The translations under genes and the position numbers were made by a program. Source: Aureibacter tunicatorum (GTDB taxonomy: Bacteria > Bacteroidota > Bacteroidia > Cytophagales > Cyclobacteriaceae). Taken from it: a DNA stretch of 64,000 nt. This document shows, in pieces, positions 9,803 through 19,505 of the stretch (positions within the stretch are counted from its first letter, which is position 1; each line of letters begins with the position of its first letter). The notes below the pieces were generated by a model. That model saw only the letters and a program-made list of their open reading frames with translations. It did not search any database and was not told where the DNA came from. The stretch is from assembly GCF_036492635.1 (NCBI RefSeq), contig NZ_AP025306.1, forward strand, positions 186,001-250,000, in the 5' to 3' direction.

Positions 9803-11095
9803 TTATTTGATGAAAAATACGAGAGGTATAGTCAATAATGTGTTCACTTTTTCACCATCAACGGTACCGGCTTCCCATTTTTTTATGCCTTTCATAGCCC
9901 AAACGGTATTTTCAATAAAATCGTCACCAAGTTCAGTTTCAAGACTTGTGCTAATGATTTTATCATTAGGACCGATTACGATTTTGAGCGTTGCTGTGCC
10001 CTGTGTGCCTTTTTGTCTGGCATCGAGAGGGTAGTCGAATGTATTATCGAATTTTTTATAAAAAGCTTGCATGCCACCAAGATATTGCGCTTTTGTATCA
10101 GTGATGTCATAGATTTTCTCGCCTGCGGTTTTGATATAGCGTTTTGTGCATATATTTTTTTCGAAGATTGAGACTTCGACCGTATTTTCATCAATGCGCT
10201 CCTTGATGATTCCATTGCCTTCTGTAATTAAAGACTTGCCATCTTTTGCCCAATATTGTTGGCAGTGGATTTGGCCGTCTTTTTTGTGATTGTAGATGTA
10301 TTTTTTCTGTCCATTGTCGTAATAGGCTTCTTCCTTTCCGCTGAGGCGTCCGTAATAGTATTGGGAACTATTGACTACTTGGCCATTTTCATTGTAGATT
10401 ATTTGCTGTCCATGCTTTATGATTGGAAACAGTTGGAAGGCTGTGAATTGCGAATGAACTTTGTTGTTTGATGTAAAATAGTCTGTTACCAACCACATTC
10501 CGCTTTGCTTGCCGATAATTCGATAGTATTTGGCGATCTTTTGATTATCAACGGGTTTTTTATTCTCATCCAAATAAATCTTCATTTCATCAGCGCTTTT
10601 ATGATTGAGCGAGATAAAATACTTATTGGCAACAAGGACTCTTTTATTTACATTTTTTGATGTGGTTTTGTATACAAGAAGTCTTGAGTCTTTTTTTCCA
10701 GGCTTGAGAGTAGTTTTTCGTCCCATAAGGTCAACTCTCATATTATTGGGATTAGGTTTGGATATATCGATGGTAAAGGGAGCGTTGGCAGCTGCCATTA
10801 TTTCTCTAATTGAAGGACTTGTATCATGGTTGTTTTTGTCTTTTTTGGCATTTAGCACTCTTGTCGGAGAATTGTAGGAATTTCCGACTTCCAAAGTGAT
10901 GTGAGTAAAGTCAAATTCGATCGTTTCTTCAGTATTGTTGAGTACGTCTACCAATAAGTTTAGATCGTAATAATCATGAGACAATTTTTTCTCAATTGCG
11001 TATACTTTTCGAATAGTTACGTGGGGTCGCTGACCGATTTGTCCATGACTTTGGATACTTAACAGTATCAAAATCATAAATATCACATGCTTCAT
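9803..11095 (-). CDS. secreted protein with MORN-like repeats and C-terminal TonB domain
   Basis: The protein has 430 residues with a signal peptide (residues 1-18, cleaved after SHG). Residues about 20-200 form a beta-rich region without assignment. Residues about 225-290 hold MORN-variant repeats (IIYNENGQVVNSSQYYYGR, EEAYYDNGQKKYIYNHKKDG). The last ~90 residues match the TonB C-terminal fold (YPLDARQKGTQGTATLKIVIGPNDKI ... WEAGTVDGEKVNTLLTIPLVF). Unlike true TonB it lacks an N-terminal membrane anchor plus proline-rich spacer, so it is unlikely to energise transport. Proteins with this architecture are common in Bacteroidota and their role is unknown. Confidence 0.75.
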   Translation of the reverse strand: MKHVIFMILILLSIQSHGQIGQRPHVTIRKVYAIEKKLSHDYYDLNLLVDVLNNTEETIEFDFTHITLEVGNSYNSPTRVLNAKKDKNNHDTSPSIREIMAAANAPFTIDISKPNPNNMRVDLMGRKTTLKPGKKDSRLLVYKTTSKNVNKRVLVANKYFISLNHKSADEMKIYLDENKKPVDNQKIAKYYRIIGKQSGMWLVTDYFTSNNKVHSQFTAFQLFPIIKHGQQIIYNENGQVVNSSQYYYGRLSGKEEAYYDNGQKKYIYNHKKDGQIHCQQYWAKDGKSLITEGNGIIKERIDENTVEVSIFEKNICTKRYIKTAGEKIYDITDTKAQYLGGMQAFYKKFDNTFDYPLDARQKGTQGTATLKIVIGPNDKIISTSLETELGDDFIENTVWAMKGIKKWEAGTVDGEKVNTLLTIPLVFFIK

Positions 11096-11605
11096 TTGTT
11101 TGTTTTGAGGGTTTTATGCAATATAAATCATTTTAATAGTATTATTTAGTAATTGTATTTGTTCTTATTATAATTATCTAATTAGAATAATATGCTGTTT
11201 GAGGGACTTCATGCTGATTCGCATTTATAATGCGAACTATTTTAGTTTATGGGACTTGTGATCCTATTATTTTTTTAAATATCGTTAGCGTTTTAAGTTT
11301 CATAGCATATTTGAGAACTAGCAAAATGAGATAAAGGGAGTTTGATTAATAATTGTACAAATATTCATTTCTTGAAATGAAGGTCTTGTTTAAATAATTA
11401 CTGTTAGCTATTGAATTGTATCAATTGCATGTCTATGAATTTTTGTTTGAGTACAATTATAAAACTAATATGATAATTAAATATTATTTAAATGTCTTTG
11501 TGGGGTAATTTAGTATTTAAATTTATCTATATTAATACTAATCAATGATATATAAGTATTTATAATGTGATTTTTGAGTATATATCACAATAATTAAAAA
11601 TTGGT
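11096..11605. other. divergent intergenic region, 510 bp
   Basis: This AT-rich spacer lies between two divergent genes and presumably carries both promoters. I find no open frame with coding character, no convincing hairpin and no RNA signature here. Confidence 0.6.
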
Positions 11606-12190
11606 ATGATAAATTTTTACTACTCTCTACGGTGCATTTTTATAGCGCTGATATTTAGTTCCTGTATGACGAAAAAGTATCAGGTGACATCAAAGAAATC
11701 CGATATTTCCAAGTATCGAAAGAAAGTCGTCCAAAGAGTTCAGGCGACTAGCAATGGTCATTTTATTCATTATTATAGCGAAGGGAAAGAGCTTAATAGA
11801 GTCATTTTTTTTGCTAAAAAAAGCATGGAAGACCCTGTATTGAATCAGACGATAAGCCTTTATCAGAAAAAAGGATATAAAACAGCTATTAAGTATCTTC
11901 AAGAACAAGGTGCCGATGATTATCAGTTGTTTTTTACGGGCATGAATTTTTTTATGAAAAAGCATTTCAACGATTCAAAAAAATACCTGTTGCAGTACAA
12001 GGGAGAAGAGTTGGCTTATCTGAGAGATTTGATTTTAACGGATATAATATACGAGACATCTTTTAGAGTCAAAGGCAAGGGAAATAGTGTTGTGCCTGTT
12101 TATCTGGATGTATTGGAAAAACATGATGATATCGAGCATTACGCAGAAGTAGTTAAGAACCGAATTAAAATGGCCAATTATAATCTTTAG
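11606..12190 (+). CDS. small lipoprotein, function unknown
   Basis: This 194-residue protein has a lipoprotein signal (YYSLRCIFIALIFSSC, lipobox FSSC at residue ~20). The mature part is basic and helical, with a possible tetratricopeptide-like stretch (INQTISLYQKKGYKTAIKYLQEQGADDYQLFF is the general region; YLRDLILTDIIYETSFRVKG follows). The gene ends 4 bases before the next lipoprotein ATG, so the two form an operon. No known family is recognised. Confidence 0.65.
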   Translation: MINFYYSLRCIFIALIFSSCMTKKYQVTSKKSDISKYRKKVVQRVQATSNGHFIHYYSEGKELNRVIFFAKKSMEDPVLNQTISLYQKKGYKTAIKYLQEQGADDYQLFFTGMNFFMKKHFNDSKKYLLQYKGEELAYLRDLILTDIIYETSFRVKGKGNSVVPVYLDVLEKHDDIEHYAEVVKNRIKMANYNL

Positions 12191-12194
12191 GAAA

Positions 12195-12950
12195 ATGAAT
12201 AAATCTCTATTGTATTTTTTTATAATTATCTGTGTTGTTTTTGCTTCATGCAAAGGAGCTAAAGGTGTTCAAAGCAGATTAAATAAATTGACTCCTAATC
12301 GTCTGTATTATATTCATGACACTGAGCGAAAACCAGATAAATCAGATGTGCATATAGATTTTCTTATCACTGACAATAGCAGGATGAAAACCCTTACGAC
12401 AGTGAAAAGAAATAAAGGTCCTCGACTATACTTTTTGATAGGCAGTTATATAGATTATAGCATGTCTATAAAATCAGGCAACAATCTTTTTGCTCCAACA
12501 TTAAAGGAGTTTTATACCAAATCATTGCAAAAACAAGCGGAAAGAACGGCTTTGGCTCAATATCATGATAAAAGCGAGCAATATAGCTCTGAATATGATT
12601 TATCTTTGACGATAAAAAAATGCGATATTAGCTCAAGGTATAATTATCATCACTCGCACTTTCTGTTCTATATGAATTATGATTATGGAATCAACCGCTC
12701 AGTGAATAAAACAGTGGTGGAAGCGGTATTGAAAAATAAGGAAGGAGAGGAAGTATTTAAAAAAAATTATAGCATGCGCCATTCTCCAAAATATCCTTCC
12801 AATATTATAGAGAGTCCCAAAAGCTTGGAATTTGATTTTATGGTTAATGTAAGCGAAAATGTATCGGAAACAACTAAAAAAATCATAGATCAGTTGGTTA
12901 TCGATATTGATATGGCTCTTGAGCTTATTGAAGTTGAAAAAGCAAGTTGA
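12195..12950 (+). CDS. lipoprotein, function unknown, paired with upstream lipoprotein
   Basis: This 251-residue protein has a lipobox (FASC, Cys about residue 19) after a hydrophobic signal segment. The mature domain alternates short strands and helices and ends in an amphipathic helix (TTKKIIDQLVIDIDMALELIEVEK). There is no recognisable family. It sits 4 bases after the upstream lipoprotein gene, and a strong terminator at 13005 closes this operon before the RADAR genes, which argues that it is not part of that defence system. Confidence 0.65.
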   Translation: MNKSLLYFFIIICVVFASCKGAKGVQSRLNKLTPNRLYYIHDTERKPDKSDVHIDFLITDNSRMKTLTTVKRNKGPRLYFLIGSYIDYSMSIKSGNNLFAPTLKEFYTKSLQKQAERTALAQYHDKSEQYSSEYDLSLTIKKCDISSRYNYHHSHFLFYMNYDYGINRSVNKTVVEAVLKNKEGEEVFKKNYSMRHSPKYPSNIIESPKSLEFDFMVNVSENVSETTKKIIDQLVIDIDMALELIEVEKAS

Positions 12951-13004
12951 CAAGGCGAGTGAATAGGCTTGGAATCTTATATGGTTGTTAAGGTTTAGAA
13001 GAAG

Positions 13005-13037
13005 AGCAGTTTGGGAATTTTCTCAAACTGCTTTTTT
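13005..13037 (+). terminator. strong rho-independent terminator ahead of RADAR operon
   Basis: Stem AGCAGTTTG-GA (13005 onward) pairs with TC-CAAACTGCT (ending 13032), followed by a run of T (13031-13037). It insulates the two-lipoprotein operon from rdrA. Confidence 0.85.
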
Positions 13038-13131
13038 ATTAAATAAAATCATGTGCTATTTTTTGATTTTTCATTATTTTTAATCCCAATCTCAGAATAA
13101 TTTTATTTCAAACTGCTAACATAACTACAAC

Positions 13132-16020
13132 ATGACTGACAATATACTTACCATTGATCTTAATGAATCTTATAAAGTTGTCATTGAAAAAGATAAAAAA
13201 TATAAAGGTGCGAAATTTTTCAAGTCAATTTATGAATCTGCTGAAAATCATATCAGTAAAATAATCGAAAAAAACAGAGAAGGCAGGAAAGGCAATAAGA
13301 GAAGCAGTGAGTATATGAATAATATTATTGCTTTTTGTGGAGAAAGAGGGACGGGAAAGTCTTCAGCTATGTTATCAGTAAAGCATGCATTAAAAGATCG
13401 GAATACGATTGATCAGAAAATATCCGAGCATGTATTTCATACACTTCCGACTATTGACCCTACCTTGATGGAAGGAGATGATAATATTATGGAAGTGGTA
13501 TTGGCCAATATGTTTCATGATTTTAAAGAGAGACTGGATAGTGACCATAAAACTTCTCAAGAAAAAAAACGTGAGGTTCTAAAATCTTTTGAAGAGGTAT
13601 ATAAAAATCTTCGAACGATACACCGAATTGACGATGCCCTTAATGGAGAGTATTTGGAAGCTTTATCAGCTCTTAGTTCGGGAACTAAACTTAAGCAGAA
13701 TTTTAGGAAATTGGTTGAGGATTTTCTCAGTTTTTACGAGGATAGAAAGTTCTTGGTAGTTGCTATCGATGATTTTGATCTCAATATCACCAAAGCTTAT
13801 GAAATGGCAGAGCAAGTCAGAAAATACATGCAAACGGATAATGTTATTATCCTTATGGCAGTCAAAATGGACCAGATGCATGAAGCGGTCGAGCAAGGCT
13901 ACTGGAAACAATTTGCAGATAAGAAAAAGCTTTCTGGTAAAGATTTGGATGAAGATCCTAATCAAATGGCTGAACGATATTTAGAAAAATTAATTCCATT
14001 GGATAGGCGATTGTATATGCCAGAGATGAGAATAGTTTCTAAAGAAAAGCAATTGATTTTATTGAAAAATATCGCCGATAAGGAGAGGGAGGTTTTCGGG
14101 AAATTTACAGATGAAAACGGTGAAAATCGTTATATGACGATTGAGGAAACTATTTTGAAGTTAATTAATGAGAAAACGAATCTAATTTTTTTGAAACCTA
14201 AATACGGAAAGCATTATTTAGTGCCAGAAAATTTGAGAGGTCTTCATCATTTGTTAAACTTTTTGGATGGGATGCCAACGCTTGGAATAAATGATAAGAA
14301 AGAAGACTTAATTAGAAACTTGCTAAATCATAATGATTTACCTTCTGATCTTTTGAATGTTGAATTTAAAAATGAAAAGAATGAGACAATAGAAACTAAA
14401 GAAGAAGTAATTAAAGTAGCTGAAGATCAGTTTTTAAATCCTTTATTTAATCACATTAAAGATGATTTACAGTTAAATTCTAAATTTATCTATGATGTAG
14501 ATAGATTTAAAAAATTAATAAAGAAGATCTTTGAAAGATATTATGATCAGGGAATAAACAGAGTTACTGAAGAAGTTTTAAATCAACATTTAGAAATTCT
14601 TAAGCCTAATAAAGATGCTATAGACTTAAAGCTAGCTCACATTAATAAATTCGAAGACTACCTTTGCAAAGAATGGGTGCAAGATAAAATTGGCCCTGAA
14701 CTGATTGATATCGTTCAGAAATTTAGAAATGTTCATTATGAATTGAAAAACCATTGGATTATTACGGAGATTGAGAATTATTTCTTTCAATTGGATAAAT
14801 CTGAAGACAAAGACGAACAGGAAACAAGAACGATTCCTACGAGGTTTTTCAAAGTTGAAAAAGATAAAAAGCTCAAAACATTTACTCAGCTAATTTCAAA
14901 AGAGAATAAGGCTTATAATATGTCAATGGGCGATGTTTATTATTACTTATCTGTATTGACAAAGTATCGACCAGTGGAAGAATTGAGATATTTTAAATTT
15001 GCTCTTAAAACTTTATACACTATTTCTTATCAAAAGTTTTTAGTAAAGAGAAATTTTGAAGCAATAAAAACTCTTTGTAAATATCCATTTTGCTATGAAT
15101 CAAATAATATATTACCAAGGCCTTTAGAAAGAATAAGGTTTTTTAATGTAAAAGGTTCAGATTATAGTCATTCAGTTTCTTATTTAGAAAGTTTTACAAT
15201 TCATTCAGGAGGTCTGACAAATAGTAATGATGGAACTATTGAAAATAATCTTGACTATAGGCAAGATGCAAAAGGTTACTATAATGATTTTATCTATGAT
15301 ATTCCTAAGGAAAAGGATGTGGGATTAAAATTAGGAAATAAAAAATTTACAATAGATTTATTTGCTATAAGATCAATTGTTCATAAGCCGTATAGAATCA
15401 CTATTAATAATGATAAATTATATATTCCTTTTCATTCAGCTGAATTATTTAGTTATTGGATGGATGAAATGATAAAGAATAAAGTTGAATTCAGGGATGA
15501 TAATTATTCTAGTTTTTTGAAAAAGCTAGGTAAAAAAATATGTACATCTTTTGATGAAGTATTACGACAAAATTCTTTTATTAAGGAAAAAATTTATTTT
15601 ATAGAACTAAATGAGATTCCATTTTTAAATAATGAATCTTTAGAAGATTTTAATAATATATACAATAATTTAGAACTTGAATCAAAAATAGATAATCAAA
15701 CTGCAGAAGATAAAGATGTTAACTTAGATGCAAAAAACTATACTTATTCATTATTAATGCAGAACATAATAAATGCATTACATTCTGCTATGTTAGATAT
15801 AAGAAGTTATGAAAAAGTACAATATCTTCTATCAAAAAAAATTACAAAAGCATCAGCTTTAAATAAATGGAATGAAATTTTTATGTGTTTTAATGAAGAA
15901 GTTAGAAAAGTTTTAAGTGATAATTTAAGTATATTTTTATTTATTTTAAAGAGATCAGATGTTGCTAAATTTAAGAAAGACTTTATAAAAGCTTTTGAAA
16001 ACGTTGAAGTAATTCATTAA
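13132..16020 (+). CDS. rdrA: RADAR ATPase RdrA
   Basis: The protein has 962 residues. A P-loop NTPase domain of KAP/AAA type occupies the N-terminal third: Walker A GERGTGKSS at residues 70-78, Walker B FLVVAIDDFD at 207-216 (D213/D214), then a sensor-like strand IILMAVKMDQ. The long C-terminal part (about 400-962) is helical and has no other recognised domain. In RADAR the ATPase forms ring-shaped oligomers that dock on the RdrB shell and are required for adenosine-to-inosine conversion on phage infection. Its place directly upstream of an rdrB-type deaminase makes the assignment firm. The stop overlaps the rdrB start by one base. Base composition falls from about one-third G+C near 13.7 kb to under one-fifth in the sample at 15.6 kb, which suggests a fast-evolving or exchanged C-terminal half. 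Confidence 0.92.
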   Translation: MTDNILTIDLNESYKVVIEKDKKYKGAKFFKSIYESAENHISKIIEKNREGRKGNKRSSEYMNNIIAFCGERGTGKSSAMLSVKHALKDRNTIDQKISEHVFHTLPTIDPTLMEGDDNIMEVVLANMFHDFKERLDSDHKTSQEKKREVLKSFEEVYKNLRTIHRIDDALNGEYLEALSALSSGTKLKQNFRKLVEDFLSFYEDRKFLVVAIDDFDLNITKAYEMAEQVRKYMQTDNVIILMAVKMDQMHEAVEQGYWKQFADKKKLSGKDLDEDPNQMAERYLEKLIPLDRRLYMPEMRIVSKEKQLILLKNIADKEREVFGKFTDENGENRYMTIEETILKLINEKTNLIFLKPKYGKHYLVPENLRGLHHLLNFLDGMPTLGINDKKEDLIRNLLNHNDLPSDLLNVEFKNEKNETIETKEEVIKVAEDQFLNPLFNHIKDDLQLNSKFIYDVDRFKKLIKKIFERYYDQGINRVTEEVLNQHLEILKPNKDAIDLKLAHINKFEDYLCKEWVQDKIGPELIDIVQKFRNVHYELKNHWIITEIENYFFQLDKSEDKDEQETRTIPTRFFKVEKDKKLKTFTQLISKENKAYNMSMGDVYYYLSVLTKYRPVEELRYFKFALKTLYTISYQKFLVKRNFEAIKTLCKYPFCYESNNILPRPLERIRFFNVKGSDYSHSVSYLESFTIHSGGLTNSNDGTIENNLDYRQDAKGYYNDFIYDIPKEKDVGLKLGNKKFTIDLFAIRSIVHKPYRITINNDKLYIPFHSAELFSYWMDEMIKNKVEFRDDNYSSFLKKLGKKICTSFDEVLRQNSFIKEKIYFIELNEIPFLNNESLEDFNNIYNNLELESKIDNQTAEDKDVNLDAKNYTYSLLMQNIINALHSAMLDIRSYEKVQYLLSKKITKASALNKWNEIFMCFNEEVRKVLSDNLSIFLFILKRSDVAKFKKDFIKAFENVEVIH

Positions 16021-18758
16021 TGAATAACCTCCGCTCCACACTCAGCATTTTATTCAAGGAGCAAAGTGCTGATGATCTTTGGTTGAAGATTAGCAATAAT
16101 GAGTGTTATTCATCAAAAATATATGTTCAGGATTTTTCGAAAGAGGATTTTATCAGGCTTGGCTCTGATTCCATGCGCCATTATACGCAAGATGAAGTCA
16201 GAAATCTTTTTCATTTATACAAAGAGCGTTATGGAAAAGTAAATGATGAAAAGTATAGTGTTTTTTTTGCGCTTAAGAACTTTGTTGATATTTCATTGAA
16301 GGAAAAAGACGGTTTTCCAGTAGTGGCTTATGAGCATTTGTTGCGTTGGAGAGAAACTTCTCATGATCTGGGGGAAGATGTTTTTACGACAGCATTCATG
16401 GCTTCCAAAAATCTTGAACGTAAGAAAGTTGCGCAGGATTTTTCTTGGCGTCCGGTGATCGGGACTGATAATGTCAGACTGACGAAGATGTTGGAACAGG
16501 GAGTGGCTGAGAATCATTTTCATTTATATGGATCCGCTCCTCATTTTGAATTGTCATGGATGGCTTTGATGAATTTGGTTGCAGAACACAAGAGTCATTT
16601 TAGAGACAATTTTGATTGGTTCTTTGAAAAAAGTGGGGGCAGAAAGTCTGAGCTTAAGATTTCAAGTATGAGCGATTATTCTTCACTTTCATTGATTACC
16701 AAAGTGAGAATGGCTTCTTTGATACGTTTGGTTTTATCTGACACCACATCAGATTATGATCTAGAAAAATTAAAATGGATACATAATGCTGAAGATTTTG
16801 ATCGTCGATTGGGTAAGATTCAGCAGATGATATCAGAAAGAAAGCATTCAGCATTTGATTTTCAAAATTCACCCGGTAAAGATGCTGGTTTGAAGTTTTC
16901 AAAACCTGACTATTTATTAAGAAAAGGTGAAAGCTCATGCAGTCAGCCTCAGAATTTTATGTTGACTGGAGAAAGAGAATTTTTGTACGATAAATTTACA
17001 GAGATATTCAGAGGATGTGAGGAGAAGTGGCAGGATTATTTTTACCTGTACCTTTTGATCAAGAAAGAATTAAGAAGAGAATTTATACAAACAAATCAGC
17101 GTATAGGTTTTCAGAATTTTGCGGATTATCAAGATAGAAAAAAATGCTTCTTGCCTGATGGAAGTTATTATGAACGAGCCATGGTAAGGATGGCGATGAG
17201 TTCATCATTTGGTTCGCAAGAAATCAAAAGTTTTGAAACGCGTATAGCTCCCAAAGATACTTTGGTTGAGCTTCTTAAGGAAATAGAAAAGATTGATCGA
17301 TTTGCTACAGCAAAATATGATCAGAAAAAAAATGGAGAGGATAAAAAGATAACGTTGTTAAAACAGCTTGCTGAGGAATTAGATATTGATAGGGAGTTGT
17401 TGGAAAAAATTGAAAATCATAAGAGTGATAAGCTGACTAATTCATTTGATAAAGATGATTTTTTCTATACGCTACATTTCATAAAACAATCCGATAAGCT
17501 GAAGCCTTGCAAAATATCTCAAATCTCACAATGTCGAAATTTCGATCAAAGAAAAATAGTCAAGAAACAAGCTCAGGCATTGGTCAATCTCAGAGAAAGT
17601 TCTTCTTCGGTAAGACATCGTATATTGGGCATAGACTCGGCTAACACAGAGATAGCTTGCAGGCCTGAGATGTTTGCTCAGGCATTTAGATTTCTAAAAA
17701 AGCATCGACCGTCCAATCAATGGAAGAACATTGATCCGGATTACAAACCTTTGCCATTTCTAAGAGCTACATTTCATGCGGGAGAAGATTTTTTTGACTT
17801 GGTTGATGGCTTGCGGTATATCGAAGAGGCAATTCGGTTTTTAAATCTTCGCCAAGGGGATCGACTTGGGCATGCTTTGGCTCTTGGAGTGAATGCCTTA
17901 GATTTTTATCGATTAAAAAGAGGCAGCATCGTATTGCCCAAGCATGATTTGTTGGATAATATCGCTTGGCTCTTGACCCAGCAGAAAAAATATGATCTTA
18001 AGATTTCATATCGAATTATCTCAGAGCTGGAGCATTATTATACTTCATTACTCAGAGAGATATACAGGGATACATTTGAAGAGACTATCGATTATCAGTT
18101 GTTTTATTCTGCATGGAAATTAAGAGGTGATGATCCTGAGTTGTATTATTTAATTACTGACGAATTTAAAGTCAGAAATAATATTACGTTTTGGGAGAGC
18201 TGTGCAATGAATGATTGTCAGGGTGGTGATGCTAATAAATATATGTATGATGACCTGATGACATTGAGAAAAGATAAAAAAGTCAGAGCGCTTTATCATC
18301 ATTATCATTATAATGCTGATGTTAAAAGAATAGGATTTGAGATGACAGATTTTGTAGTGCCTGAAGGATACGCAGAGGTGATTGATGCTTTACAGAAAGC
18401 TATGCGCTACAAGATTGAAGATCTTCAGATCGGGATTGAATGCAATCCATCCTCGAATCAATTGATCGGGCCCTTTGAAAAGTATGATCAGCATCCGATG
18501 CTGACATTTTATAATCGAGGGCTTACCAATAATGATTATGATCATCCGCAATTGTTCATTTCCATCAATACGGATGATCAAGGCGTATTCGGCACTTATC
18601 TGGAAAATGAATACGCGCTGATGGCCAAGGCCATGGAAAAAATGAAAGACCAACATGGCAATAGAAAATACAGTCCTGATCAGATCTACGATTATTTGGA
18701 TCGTGTGAGAAAGATGGGCATTGAACAAAGTTTTAAGAAAGGAGTAAAGTATGTTTAG
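16020..18758 (+). CDS. rdrB: RADAR adenosine deaminase RdrB
   Basis: This 912-residue protein has all adenosine-deaminase zinc and catalytic motifs: HFHLYG (H166, H168), FHAGED (H586, catalytic E589), RLGHA (H618), ECNPSSN (residues 807-813) and NTDDQG (D852, D853). The ~420-residue insertion between the first two motifs is what sets RdrB apart from ordinary ~350-residue deaminases. RdrB builds a large shell and deaminates adenosine nucleosides/nucleotides or RNA adenosines when phage infection is sensed through RdrA. With every catalytic residue present, the enzyme should be active. It overlaps rdrA by 1 base and the SLATT gene by 8 bases, so the three are translationally coupled. Confidence 0.95.
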   Translation: MNNLRSTLSILFKEQSADDLWLKISNNECYSSKIYVQDFSKEDFIRLGSDSMRHYTQDEVRNLFHLYKERYGKVNDEKYSVFFALKNFVDISLKEKDGFPVVAYEHLLRWRETSHDLGEDVFTTAFMASKNLERKKVAQDFSWRPVIGTDNVRLTKMLEQGVAENHFHLYGSAPHFELSWMALMNLVAEHKSHFRDNFDWFFEKSGGRKSELKISSMSDYSSLSLITKVRMASLIRLVLSDTTSDYDLEKLKWIHNAEDFDRRLGKIQQMISERKHSAFDFQNSPGKDAGLKFSKPDYLLRKGESSCSQPQNFMLTGEREFLYDKFTEIFRGCEEKWQDYFYLYLLIKKELRREFIQTNQRIGFQNFADYQDRKKCFLPDGSYYERAMVRMAMSSSFGSQEIKSFETRIAPKDTLVELLKEIEKIDRFATAKYDQKKNGEDKKITLLKQLAEELDIDRELLEKIENHKSDKLTNSFDKDDFFYTLHFIKQSDKLKPCKISQISQCRNFDQRKIVKKQAQALVNLRESSSSVRHRILGIDSANTEIACRPEMFAQAFRFLKKHRPSNQWKNIDPDYKPLPFLRATFHAGEDFFDLVDGLRYIEEAIRFLNLRQGDRLGHALALGVNALDFYRLKRGSIVLPKHDLLDNIAWLLTQQKKYDLKISYRIISELEHYYTSLLREIYRDTFEETIDYQLFYSAWKLRGDDPELYYLITDEFKVRNNITFWESCAMNDCQGGDANKYMYDDLMTLRKDKKVRALYHHYHYNADVKRIGFEMTDFVVPEGYAEVIDALQKAMRYKIEDLQIGIECNPSSNQLIGPFEKYDQHPMLTFYNRGLTNNDYDHPQLFISINTDDQGVFGTYLENEYALMAKAMEKMKDQHGNRKYSPDQIYDYLDRVRKMGIEQSFKKGVKYV

Positions 18759-19458
18759 TTTTATTTGGGAGGTGCTGAAATGGATAGGTAGGTGGATAGT
18801 AAGTAAGTTTTCGAAAAAAACATCTGCTGATGAAAGTACGGGTGAGAGTTTTATTAAGAGTAATCTTGATGAGAAAGTGTATAATGAAGTCTATAATCCT
18901 GTATTAGAATTTATCGAAAGTCAGATAAGTTGGTATAAAAAACGTTTGGCACAAAAGCGTTTTTGGAGCTTAAGCTTAAGACGTGGAATGTTGGAGTTTT
19001 TAAGTATAGGAATTTTATTGCCTATCATAGCAAATTTACTCAAGGATCATGACTATTTCACAAAGAGTGGTAATTCATTTGAATTTGTGAAATTTTTGGT
19101 TGAAGAATCTATTGCAATAGGATACGTAGCTTTTGCGATAGCAGGAATCATGAAGTTGTGGGATGATTTTAATAATTATTCTGCTGGTTGGCTAAGATTT
19201 TTAAGAACACAACAAGCTTTGGAAAAGCTAAAATCTCAATATATAAATAAAGTTTCATTATCAATAAATGAAAATAGATATTACACGACATTTATAGAAG
19301 CAGAAGTTTTGAAAATTTCTAGAGATACTTTAATTGAAGGTCAAAAAATAGTTGTTGAAGAGACGGAAGAATGGATTAAAAGTTTTAAAATGCAACTTGA
19401 TATTTTGGATAAAAATATTAGTGATCGAAATAATATAAAGGAAAAGATTGGAGACTAA
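18751..19458 (+). CDS. rdrD: SLATT-domain membrane protein, RADAR accessory (RdrD-type)
   Basis: The protein has 235 residues with two membrane segments (about 79-97 and 116-136), followed by a helical cytoplasmic tail (WLRFLRTQQALEKLKSQYIN and beyond). This is the SLATT layout (SMODS and SLOG-associating two-transmembrane). In RADAR loci the third gene is either a SLATT protein or a Csx27-like membrane protein. SLATT proteins are thought to act as membrane effectors or pores in nucleotide-sensing defence. The start ATG at 18751 lies inside the 3' end of rdrB and has a good ribosome site (AGGAG about 8 bases upstream), unusual for this genome. Confidence 0.85.
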   Translation: MFSFIWEVLKWIGRWIVSKFSKKTSADESTGESFIKSNLDEKVYNEVYNPVLEFIESQISWYKKRLAQKRFWSLSLRRGMLEFLSIGILLPIIANLLKDHDYFTKSGNSFEFVKFLVEESIAIGYVAFAIAGIMKLWDDFNNYSAGWLRFLRTQQALEKLKSQYINKVSLSINENRYYTTFIEAEVLKISRDTLIEGQKIVVEETEEWIKSFKMQLDILDKNISDRNNIKEKIGD

Positions 19459-19505
19459 AAGGTTTTGAAATATTGCGATGAGTATGGTGTAGTTATTTGA
19501 GTTAC

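Noticed and set aside
11606-12950. The two lipoprotein genes as part of the RADAR system
   Set aside because: A strong terminator (13005-13037) separates them from rdrA, and RADAR loci do not include such genes.
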